Below are positions 28,293 through 36,066 of a stretch of DNA of 36,066 bases, piece by piece. A program made the position numbers and the translations under genes. Source of the DNA: Pseudonocardiales bacterium (GTDB taxonomy: Bacteria; Actinomycetota; Actinomycetes; Mycobacteriales; Jatrophihabitantaceae). Location of the stretch: the NCBI GenBank assembly GCA_030840445.1, contig JAVEEN010000110.1:1-36066 (forward strand). Reading direction: 5' to 3'. Numbering within the stretch: the first letter of the stretch is position 1; each line of letters begins with the position of its first letter. Under the pieces are notes generated by a model, which was given only the letters and a program-made list of their open reading frames with translations, made no database searches and was not told the DNA's origin.

Positions 28293-29678
28293 GTGGCCAT
28301 CAGCGTGTTCGATCTGTTCTCCATCGGTATCGGGCCGTCGTCCTCACATACGGTGGGCCCGATGCGCGCCGCGCGTACCTTCGCCGTCGGACTTCACCAG
28401 GACGGCCTGCTCGAGAAGGTCACCAGGGTTCGCGTCGAGTTGTTCGGATCCCTCGGTGCGACCGGTCGTGGCCACGGCTCGGACCGCGCGATCATCCTCG
28501 GACTGGAGGGCGAATCGCCGGAGGACGTGGACACCTCCACGGTGCTGGAGCGGGTCGCTGCGGTGCGGGAGGCCGAATCGATCAGGATGCTCGGCGAGCA
28601 CACGGTGATGCTGCGGGCTGATGACCTCGTGCTACATCGGCGGCAGACTTTACCCTTTCACCCCAACGGTATGCGCTTTACCGCCTACGGCGATAACTTC
28701 GACGACGAGGTCACCGACCCGCTCCGGGAGCGCACCTACTACTCAGTCGGCGGCGGCTTCGTCGTGGACGAGACCGCATCCGGAGCGGACCGGATCAAGA
28801 TGGACGACACGGTGCTGCCGTACCCGTTCACGACCGCGGCCGAACTGTGCCGCACGTGCGCGGAATCAGGGCTGCCGATCTCGCAGGTCATGCTGGAGAA
28901 CGAGAAGGTCTGGCGATCCGAAGACGAGATACGTAGCGGTTTGCTGCACATCTGGGCCGTGATGCAGGAATGCGTTACCAACGGTATCGGCAGTGAAGGT
29001 GTCCTGCCGGGCGGCTTGAAGGTACGCCGACGCGCTCCGGAGCTGCACCGGTACCTGACGACGGATCAGTTGGACACCGATCCGTTGCGGGTGATGGACT
29101 GGGTGAATCTTTTCGCGCTTGCGGTGAATGAGGAGAACGCGGCCGGCGGGCGGGTGGTCACCGCGCCGACGAACGGGGCGGCGGGCATCGTGCCGGCGGT
29201 GTTGCACTACTACCTGCGATTCGTCCCCGGGGCCTCCGACGACGGTGTGGTCAGGTTCCTGCTCGCCGCGGGCGCGATTGGCGTGCTGTACAAGGAGAAT
29301 GCGTCCATCTCAGGAGCCGAGGTCGGTTGCCAGGGCGAGGTTGGGTCGGCCTGTTCGATGGCCGCTGGGGCGCTCTGCGAGGTACTCGGCGGAACGCCGA
29401 TGCAGGTTGAGAACGCCGCCGAGATCGGCATGGAACACAACTTGGGGTTGACCTGTGATCCGGTGGGCGGCCTGGTGCAGGTGCCCTGCATCGAGCGTAA
29501 TGCGATGGCGTCGGTTAAGGCCATCAACGCGGCCCGGATCGCGCTGCGCGGTGACGGCACCCATATCGTCAGTCTGGACAAGGTAATCAAGACCATGCGT
29601 GACACCGGCGCGGACATGATGGTCAAGTACAAGGAAACGTCACGGGGCGGGCTGGCGGTCAACGTCATCGAATGCTGA
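28293..29678 (+). CDS. sdaA: L-serine ammonia-lyase (Fe-S, single-chain)
   Basis: [79 protein letters not shown]. Confidence 0.95.
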   Translation: MAISVFDLFSIGIGPSSSHTVGPMRAARTFAVGLHQDGLLEKVTRVRVELFGSLGATGRGHGSDRAIILGLEGESPEDVDTSTVLERVAAVREAESIRMLGEHTVMLRADDLVLHRRQTLPFHPNGMRFTAYGDNFDDEVTDPLRERTYYSVGGGFVVDETASGADRIKMDDTVLPYPFTTAAELCRTCAESGLPISQVMLENEKVWRSEDEIRSGLLHIWAVMQECVTNGIGSEGVLPGGLKVRRRAPELHRYLTTDQLDTDPLRVMDWVNLFALAVNEENAAGGRVVTAPTNGAAGIVPAVLHYYLRFVPGASDDGVVRFLLAAGAIGVLYKENASISGAEVGCQGEVGSACSMAAGALCEVLGGTPMQVENAAEIGMEHNLGLTCDPVGGLVQVPCIERNAMASVKAINAARIALRGDGTHIVSLDKVIKTMRDTGADMMVKYKETSRGGLAVNVIEC

Positions 29679-29705
29679 GCACCAGTTGCCGTTGCCGCGG
29701 TCGGC

Positions 29706-30956
29706 TCATTGGGTCCTGAGGCCCAATTGGGTCATGGGCGGCAGGGACACGGCGAGCTTGTGGTCCCGGCCGTTTCGGTCCAGCACACTCAGCCGTCCAC
29801 TGGTGCTGGTGAACAGCCACCGACTGTCCGGGGACCACAGCATGCTCGAATCGAAATTGCTCGGGTCCAGCGTCACGGCGATCTGGTGATCTGCTCCGGT
29901 CGTCAGATCGAGCAGGTGAATCGACTGCGAGCTACCGGAGAAGCCGAGGATGGCCGCGAGCTTGCCGTCCGGGGAGATCGCACCCGGGGCATAGTTCAGA
30001 TCGCGCCGTCCAGCCGAAAGCACGGTGCGGGCCCCCGTCGCCCGGTCAATCACCTGGGTCGTGCACTCGTGGCGGTCGTCGCATTCGCCGGTGAGCCACC
30101 GGGTCGGTCCGGCGGCGAGCACCTGCCCGGTGGTGATCCGGCGCATGCCGTGCGGCCCGGCCTCGTAGGTGCCCCCGATGTCGCTGAACATCAGATATCC
30201 CCGACCATCCGGCCACACTCCGCCGGACTGGGGTATCTGCAACACCGGCCCCGTCCGGTGGCCGTTGAAGTCGGCGAGGACCATGGCGCCATCGGGGAAG
30301 CTGGATATCCAGATGTGTGCTGGGTCAGGCCCGGGGAACACCGGTCCACTCGGCATTGAGGCACGGTCCAACTCGCGCGGCAGGCGGCCATCGGGCACGA
30401 AATAGCCGGTGACGGCATCCATCGGCCGGACGATCGCACCACCCTGGCCGACCACGAACGACACCGGGCCACCGGTGGACAGCGGCGGCAGGGCAGTCCG
30501 GGTGATCCGGCCACGGGCGAGTTCGATACGCACCACACCGTCGGCATTCCGCCCGTACAGATCCCAACCTGCAGGGACGTCCAGCAGGGAGCGGTGCAGG
30601 TCCGTGACGGCGATCGGTTCCGGTAGGCCGGCAGAAGTTGCGCTCGCGGTCGGCGACGCGATGCGGGCCGTCGAGGTCGGCGTGCTACTCGGTGACGGTA
30701 GCGGAGTCGGCGCCGCGGAGGGCCGGCCACGCTGCACCAGGCCTACCACGACCAGCACCACGAGGCTGCCCAGGATGAACAGGTACCAGCCGCCCGGTCT
30801 GATCCGCGGCCGGAGGTCAGGGGCTTCGCCGTCCGGCCGGGCGACGAACCCGGCCACCGATGACCAGTTGCCGGACTGCCCAGCCGACGAGTCAGGGTCC
30901 AGCCAGGCCACCGGATCCGGGTCCTCGCCGCGTCGCCGCATCGTTCCATCATTCAC
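29706..30956 (-). CDS. Membrane-anchored beta-propeller-like protein of unknown function
   Basis: One TM segment (LFILGSLVVLVVVGLV) then repeated strands, e.g. SPDGKLAAILGFSGSSQSIHLLDL, WSPDSRWLFTSTSGRLSVLDRNG. Confidence 0.7.
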   Translation of the reverse strand: MNDGTMRRRGEDPDPVAWLDPDSSAGQSGNWSSVAGFVARPDGEAPDLRPRIRPGGWYLFILGSLVVLVVVGLVQRGRPSAAPTPLPSPSSTPTSTARIASPTASATSAGLPEPIAVTDLHRSLLDVPAGWDLYGRNADGVVRIELARGRITRTALPPLSTGGPVSFVVGQGGAIVRPMDAVTGYFVPDGRLPRELDRASMPSGPVFPGPDPAHIWISSFPDGAMVLADFNGHRTGPVLQIPQSGGVWPDGRGYLMFSDIGGTYEAGPHGMRRITTGQVLAAGPTRWLTGECDDRHECTTQVIDRATGARTVLSAGRRDLNYAPGAISPDGKLAAILGFSGSSQSIHLLDLTTGADHQIAVTLDPSNFDSSMLWSPDSRWLFTSTSGRLSVLDRNGRDHKLAVSLPPMTQLGLRTQ

Positions 30957-31051
30957 CTCAATCGGCCGTCTCGGCGCGGCATCCGGAACTCGACCCTGCC
31001 TCGTGGAACCATGCGATTGATTCCCAGTTGTCGAACAGCGGATCGGTGGAT

Positions 31052-33070
31052 GTGGTGCGGCAGCGGCGGTTCGCGGGGCTGGACGGACTGAGGGCCCTGG
31101 CAGTGATCGCCGTGGTCGTCTTCCATGCGGATCCTGCGTTGCTGCCTGGCGGATTCCTCGGTGTCGACCTGTTCTTCGTGATCAGCGGATACCTGATCAC
31201 CCGCCTGTTGTTGGCCGAACTGGGCCACACCGGTCGACTCGGACTGGTGAGGTTCTACCTGCGGCGGCTGTTTCGTCTGATGCCGGCGCTGCTGGTGCTG
31301 CTCGTCGCGGTGGCCGTGGGCGGATCGCTGATCTGGCGTGATGAGCTGTTCACCCTGCGCGCATCGGTCCTGTCGAGTCTGGGATATGCAAGCAACTGGT
31401 GGCTGATCGAAGCGCACCAGTCCTACTTCGTGGCCTCCGGACGCCCGACGATGCTGCAGCACCTCTGGTCGCTGGCGATCGAGGAGCAGTTCTACCTGCT
31501 GTGGCCGGTGCTCCTGATCGCCATGTCGTCGCGGCGCCGGCGGTTCGGCTGGGTAGCTGTGGTGGCCGGGACGGCCGCGGCGGTGTCGACGGCGACCATG
31601 GCCGTATTGGCGATCCGCTCTGGCGTCCCGTTCGCCGCCGACTCGTCCCGGGTTTACTTCGGTACCGACACTCATTCGATGGGGCTGCTGCTGGGCGCGG
31701 CGATGGGAGCCGTCGCGGAGCGGCTGGATTTCCAGCCCAGGCGGAGCTGGCGGATCAGACCGTGGGCTACCGATCTGGTGGCGATGGCCGCCCTGATCGC
31801 GTTCGCCGGCGCGCTCTGGCGGGTGGACGAGTTCTCGGCCGGCCTGTACCGCGGCGGTTTCGCCGGAGCAAGTGTGCTGGCGGTGCTGGTCGTCTCCACG
31901 GTGACGCGGCCCAGAAGCCTCGTCGGACGCGTGCTCGATTGGGGACCGCTGCGATGGATCGGCGACCGGTCGTATGCGATTTACCTGTGGCACTGGCCGG
32001 TGGTCGTGGTGACCCGCCCGGGAGTGGACCTGCCCCCCACCCGGTGGCTCGCCGATCTGGTTCGGCTGGGGTTGCCGCTCATCCTGGCCGCTCTGAGCTA
32101 CGCCTACCTCGAACGACCGATGCGCAAAGCGGGCGCAGCCTGGCTGGACGCCCGGAGTGAGCGCGCGGCGGCGTCGCTGACGGTCCCGGGCGGACGGCGC
32201 CCGCTGCGCGCCTCGCGGCCCCGGCTGGTCGGCGCTGTGCGACCCCGGCTGGTCGGCCTGAGCCTGTTGGCACTCTGCCTGCTGGCGCTGCTGGCCAGCC
32301 CGTCACCGCGGCCGCATCAACCGGCCGCGGTGAGTTCGGCCGAGGCGCCGCGGGTCACGGCCTCGGCCGAGGCGGCAGTCCGCGCCGCCGGCTCCAGTGG
32401 CCTGGGGTCCGGGTCCTTCGCCGCCTTCGGGCAGGCACCGAAGCCGACAGCGAATGGGGACAGGACGCTCGTGCCGGCCGTGCCACCGTCGACGACGGCA
32501 GCCGAACCATCCGGTGGACCGGCTGGCGGACCGGCGGCCAAGGCTGCGGGCAAGCCGGTCCAGACGGCTACCGGCCGGCTCCCGGCGAGAGCGCCCGCCG
32601 AACCGTCGATCACGGCGTTCGGGGATTCGGTGATGCTCGGAGCGCAGCCGGTCATCGACGCGACCTTCCCGCACAGCGATGTCCGTGCCGTCGAAGGCCG
32701 CCAGCCCTACGTGACCTTGCAGGATGTCCGCACGTTGCAGTCGTCCGGTCGGCTGTGTTCCGTGGTGGTGATTCACACCGGCAACAACGGCATCATCCGG
32801 GCGTCGGACCTCGCCGACACCCTCGCTGCGTTGCGGGACCGGCGGCAGGTGATCTTGTTGACAGACCGGGTACCGATGGACTGGCAGGGGCCCAACAACG
32901 CCACCATCAAGCGGGTCGCGGGCGGCTTCGGCAACGTCGCGGTGCTGGACTGGTTCGCCAGATCCAATGGCAATCAGGACTGGTTCTACGCAGACGGGCT
33001 GCACCTTCGGCCCCCGGGGGCCAGTGAGTACGTCGGGCTGCTCGCCTCGGTGGTCCGCCGACCACAGTGA
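31052..33070 (+). CDS. Acyltransferase-3 family (OafA/YrhL-like) with C-terminal SGNH hydrolase-like domain
   Basis: FAGLDGLRALAVIAVVVFHADPALLPGGFLGVDLFFVISGYLITRLLL; C-terminal ITAFGDSVMLGA ... IHTGNNG ... DGLHLRPPGASEYV. Start ambiguous among in-frame GTGs at 31046/31052/31055. Confidence 0.9.
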   Translation: MVRQRRFAGLDGLRALAVIAVVVFHADPALLPGGFLGVDLFFVISGYLITRLLLAELGHTGRLGLVRFYLRRLFRLMPALLVLLVAVAVGGSLIWRDELFTLRASVLSSLGYASNWWLIEAHQSYFVASGRPTMLQHLWSLAIEEQFYLLWPVLLIAMSSRRRRFGWVAVVAGTAAAVSTATMAVLAIRSGVPFAADSSRVYFGTDTHSMGLLLGAAMGAVAERLDFQPRRSWRIRPWATDLVAMAALIAFAGALWRVDEFSAGLYRGGFAGASVLAVLVVSTVTRPRSLVGRVLDWGPLRWIGDRSYAIYLWHWPVVVVTRPGVDLPPTRWLADLVRLGLPLILAALSYAYLERPMRKAGAAWLDARSERAAASLTVPGGRRPLRASRPRLVGAVRPRLVGLSLLALCLLALLASPSPRPHQPAAVSSAEAPRVTASAEAAVRAAGSSGLGSGSFAAFGQAPKPTANGDRTLVPAVPPSTTAAEPSGGPAGGPAAKAAGKPVQTATGRLPARAPAEPSITAFGDSVMLGAQPVIDATFPHSDVRAVEGRQPYVTLQDVRTLQSSGRLCSVVVIHTGNNGIIRASDLADTLAALRDRRQVILLTDRVPMDWQGPNNATIKRVAGGFGNVAVLDWFARSNGNQDWFYADGLHLRPPGASEYVGLLASVVRRPQ

Positions 33071-33172
33071 CCACGAGCTGCCTCGGCCCGCGGCGATCAG
33101 CCGGCCAGGATTACCACGAGCTGCCTCGGCCCGCGGCGGTCAGCCGGCCAGGATTACCACGAGCTGCCGCGG
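33070..33172. repeat. 43-bp tandem repeat (two full copies plus partial) at the 3' ends of the convergent acyltransferase and lutC genes
   Basis: accacgagctgcctcggcccgcggcg(a/g)tcagccggccaggatt at 33070-33112 and 33113-33155; accacgagctgccgcgg at 33156. Confidence 0.9.
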
Positions 33173-33763
33173 TCCGTGAACTCCCTCGACCCGGTTCAGT
33201 TCGATATCGCTGGTGGCGCTCGGTCCGGAGATGAAGGTGAGCGGGCGGGACGGATCGAGCCGCGCCACTCCGTCGGGCACGGTGGGCACCACGTCGGCGG
33301 CTCGGACGACGACGATGTGCAGATCTGGCACCAGGGTGATGACCCGTCGGCCGCACGACGGCGAGGCGTCCAACACGATGGTGCCGGTTTCGGCGATGGC
33401 CACCGCGCTCCCCGTCAAAACTCCCTCGGCCCGGTCGAGGATGCCGACCGTCAGGGGCGGATCGTCTGGCTGGCGGTGCTCCGCGGCCAGCCAGACTTCG
33501 GGCAGTCCGACCGGAACCACCAGTCGGGTGACTGATCGTGCGCTGAGAACGCCGGTGACGGCCGCGGCGATGGCCTGGTCGGAGTCTGCGCAGCGAAGGA
33601 CGGTGGCCTTGTAGTCGATCAGCCGGGCGGTCAGCAACTCCAGCAGGGCCGCCGCTTCCGCCGGCCGGGCACCTGCGTTGTGGTAAGTCCGCTCGATCGG
33701 CAACTCCTCCGATTCCCCGATGGCCTCGCGGACCCGGCCGAGCACCTCATCCCGGGCGTTCAT
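33140..33763 (-). CDS. lutC: LutC/YkgG-family LUD-domain protein (L-lactate utilisation)
   Basis: MNARDEVLGRVREAIGE, AIAETGTIVLDASPSCGRRVITLVPDLHIVVV, FISGPSATSDIELNRVEGVHGPRQLVVILAG. Confidence 0.92.
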   Translation of the reverse strand: MNARDEVLGRVREAIGESEELPIERTYHNAGARPAEAAALLELLTARLIDYKATVLRCADSDQAIAAAVTGVLSARSVTRLVVPVGLPEVWLAAEHRQPDDPPLTVGILDRAEGVLTGSAVAIAETGTIVLDASPSCGRRVITLVPDLHIVVVRAADVVPTVPDGVARLDPSRPLTFISGPSATSDIELNRVEGVHGPRQLVVILAG

Positions 33764-35232
33764 CGGGCGTCACCATGGTTGTCGAGCCACCAGTCGCGGA
33801 ACGTCTGCCCTTGCGGCACCGGCACATCACGGCTCTGTGTCCAGCCGTTCAACGGCGGCGGGAGGGGGACGATGGGCTTGCCCCGCCGAACCGCGAAGCG
33901 GCCGAGCCTGGACAGCCGTCCGGCCAGCCCGAAGCGTCGCGGCGAGGACATCATCCACCGCATGGCCTTCATGCTGCGGGCTTCTGCCGTTCTCGGGCCG
34001 GCCAGATCGACGTGCTCGGTGCGCAGCCGCACCAGCATGGCGGGGATGTCTATCTTCACCGGGCAGGCGTCGAAACAGGCCCCGCAGAGCGAAGAGGCAT
34101 ACGGCAACGAGTCATTCGGGGCGTCGTGACCACCGGTCATGCCGGTCAGCAGCGGCGACAACACGGCACCGATCGGGCCGGGGTAGACCGAACCGTAGGC
34201 GTGCCCGCCGGTGCGCTCGTAGACCGGACACACATTGAGGCAGGCCGAGCACCGGATGCAGTGCAGCGCAGCTCGTCCCACCTCATCGGCCAGCGCCGAC
34301 GTGCGGCCGTTGTCGAGCAGGACCAGGTGAAACGTCGAAGGTCCGTCTCCGGATGTCACGCCCGACCAGGTCGAGGTGTAGGGGTTCATCCGCTCGCCGG
34401 TGGACGAACGGGGCAGCAGTTGCAGGAAGACCTCGAGGTCGCGCCACGTGGGCAGCACCTTCTCGATTCCCATCACCGTGATGAGTGTGTCGGGCAGCGT
34501 GAGGCACATGCGTCCGTTGCCCTCGGACTCCACCACCCCGAGCGTGCCGGTGTCGGCGATCGCGAAGTTGGCGCCGCTGATCGCGACCTTGGCGGTGAGG
34601 AATTTTGCGCGGAGGTGTGCGCGGGCCGCCTCGGCAAGCTCGGCCGGCTCGTCGGTGAGGTCGGGCCGGACGCCGGCCATCTCGGCGAGGAAGATGTCGC
34701 GGATCTCGGTCCGGTTCTTGTGGATCGCGGGGACCAGAATGTGGGAAGGCTTATCGTGTCCCAGTTGGACGATGAGTTCGGCCAGATCGGTTTCGAAGGC
34801 AGCTATCCCTTGTGCGGCCAGGTATTCGTTGAGGCCTATCTCCTGAGTGGCCATCGACTTGACCTTGATCACCTCGTCGGAACCGGTCGCCTTGACCAGA
34901 TCGGCGACAATCCGGTTCGCCTCGGTCGAATCCCGGGCCCAGTGGACTGTGCCACCACGTGCGGTGACCTGCTCTTCGAGCTGCTCCAGCAGTTCGGGGA
35001 GCCGGGCCATCACATGGGCCTTGATCTGGCGGCCGGCTTCGCGAAGCTGTTCCCAATCCTCGACCTCCGCGACCACCTGCGCGCGTTTGGTTCGGATGGT
35101 AGCCGTGGCGTGTCCGAGGTTGCGCCGCAGTTGTCGGTCGGCCAGCGCGGCACGCGCGGCCTGGGGGAAGGGCCGGTCGCCCTGCAGGTCGCCGGTGCCG
35201 CGGGCGGCAGGCATTCCGATGAAGGTGCTCAC
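33760..35232 (-). CDS. lutB: LutB-like iron-sulfur LUD-domain protein
   Basis: GTG start VSTFIGMPAARG within ORF 33760..35487; VKSMATQEIGLNEYL, SGANFAIADTGTLGVVESEGNGRM, CIRCSACLNVCPVYERTGGHAYGSVYPGPIGAVLSP, CGACFDACPVKIDIP. Confidence 0.92.
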   Translation of the reverse strand: MSTFIGMPAARGTGDLQGDRPFPQAARAALADRQLRRNLGHATATIRTKRAQVVAEVEDWEQLREAGRQIKAHVMARLPELLEQLEEQVTARGGTVHWARDSTEANRIVADLVKATGSDEVIKVKSMATQEIGLNEYLAAQGIAAFETDLAELIVQLGHDKPSHILVPAIHKNRTEIRDIFLAEMAGVRPDLTDEPAELAEAARAHLRAKFLTAKVAISGANFAIADTGTLGVVESEGNGRMCLTLPDTLITVMGIEKVLPTWRDLEVFLQLLPRSSTGERMNPYTSTWSGVTSGDGPSTFHLVLLDNGRTSALADEVGRAALHCIRCSACLNVCPVYERTGGHAYGSVYPGPIGAVLSPLLTGMTGGHDAPNDSLPYASSLCGACFDACPVKIDIPAMLVRLRTEHVDLAGPRTAEARSMKAMRWMMSSPRRFGLAGRLSRLGRFAVRRGKPIVPLPPPLNGWTQSRDVPVPQGQTFRDWWLDNHGDAR

Positions 35233-36017
35233 CGGGTGGCCTGCTGCTGCTCGTTGACCAGCTCGGTCGGATGTTCCCGAGTACTGGCCAGGATCTGCGC
35301 CAGGTGCAGCGTTTGGGCACCGGCCCGTATCCGGCCGAGGCCGCCACCGATGTGCATCAGGCAGGACGCGTCCCCGGCGGTGACGACCTCGGCCCCGGTG
35401 TCGGACACCGCGGTGAGCTTGTCGGCAAGCATCGCAGAGGAGGTGTCTGCGTTCTTGACTGAGAAGGTGCCGCCGAAACCGCAACACTGGTCGGCCGACG
35501 GCAGCTCGACGAGCTCGAGGCCGGCCACCGCCCGGAGTAGCGCATACGGTGCGTCACCGACCCGCAGCAGGCGCAGCGAGTGACAGGTCGGGTGGTAGGT
35601 GACCCGGTGCGGAAAGTGCGCGCCCACGTCGGTGAGGTTCAGTTCGTCCACGAGCAGTTGGGAGAGTTCGAAGGTACGTCGTGCCACCAGGTCGGCCCGC
35701 TGGGCGAGGGCCTCGTCGCCGAGATTGCGGGCGACCATGGCGTGCTGATGGCGAACGGATCCGACACAGGATCCGGAGGGCGCCACGATGGCATCGGCGC
35801 CGCCATCCAGGGCGCGCTCGAACACCTCGACATGATGGCGGATCAGTGCTCCCGCATCACGTTGGTATCCGGTGTTGGTGTGCATCTGACCGCAGCAGGT
35901 CTGGTCAGCGGGAAAGGTAACGGTGCAGCCGACGCGCTCGAGCACGGCCACGGTGGATTGTGCGACCCGCGGGTAGAGGACGTCGGCGAGACAGGTTACG
36001 AAAAGCGCGACCTTCAT
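35229..36017 (-). CDS. lutA: LutA-like (Fe-S) oxidoreductase with CCG motifs
   Basis: MKVALFVTCLADVLYPRVAQSTVAVLERVGCTVTFPADQTCCGQ, YHPTCHSLR, QCCGFGGTFSVKN; 4-bp overlap with lutB. Confidence 0.92.
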   Translation of the reverse strand: MKVALFVTCLADVLYPRVAQSTVAVLERVGCTVTFPADQTCCGQMHTNTGYQRDAGALIRHHVEVFERALDGGADAIVAPSGSCVGSVRHQHAMVARNLGDEALAQRADLVARRTFELSQLLVDELNLTDVGAHFPHRVTYHPTCHSLRLLRVGDAPYALLRAVAGLELVELPSADQCCGFGGTFSVKNADTSSAMLADKLTAVSDTGAEVVTAGDASCLMHIGGGLGRIRAGAQTLHLAQILASTREHPTELVNEQQQATR

Positions 36018-36066
36018 GGGGGGATCATATAGGAAATAGGCGGCAGGTCAGTGCGTGCAAGGCGAA

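Noticed and set aside
30860-31045. N-terminal extension of the acyltransferase ORF
   Set aside because: Overlaps the divergent propeller gene start. The conserved FAGLDGLRALAV region begins shortly after GTG 31046-31055.
33775-35583. 602-aa + strand ORF antisense to lutB
   Set aside because: Shadow ORF of the LutB frame; low-complexity Arg/Gly/His composition and no recognisable domain.

Overview
This is a high-GC (actinobacterial-looking) chromosomal window with dense coding and mostly housekeeping or catabolic genes. I saw no rRNA, tRNA, phage genes or CRISPR array. In order it holds: an HtrA-like protease; a small membrane protein; an adenosine/aminodeoxyfutalosine-deaminase-like enzyme; an aldo/keto reductase; phosphoglucomutase; kdpDE with no kdpFABC; a VOC protein and an ECF sigma factor; a membrane protein built from three tandem copies of one motif, with a geranylgeranyl-reductase-like flavoprotein; a repeat-rich non-coding island; xylA-xylB-ROK; a siderophore-interacting protein; an Ohr protein; an OpuC-type ABC operon with IclR; a HAL-fold lyase-like protein; a cysteine-dioxygenase-like cupin and an amidohydrolase; LacI and sdaA; a beta-propeller-like protein; an acyltransferase-3/SGNH protein; and lutABC. 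Three points most deserve follow-up. (1) The HAL/PAL-family protein at 24119-25612 has Gly-Thr-Gly in place of the MIO-forming Ala-Ser-Gly and Phe at the expected second catalytic Tyr. It is divergent from an IclR/OpuC-type transporter operon across a perfect 14-bp palindrome. It also neighbours a cysteine-dioxygenase-like/amidohydrolase pair controlled by twin LacI-type operators. (2) An ~860-bp non-coding element (12991-13850) has 24-bp imperfect terminal inverted repeats, contains three different minisatellites, and appears inserted in the centre of a REP-like palindrome whose intact relatives lie at 18028-18191. (3) A 262-aa membrane protein contains three tandem copies of a GYxxPxxWTGFxxNxxWDWLxLLLLP module. 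All family calls are by eye; no searches were run.
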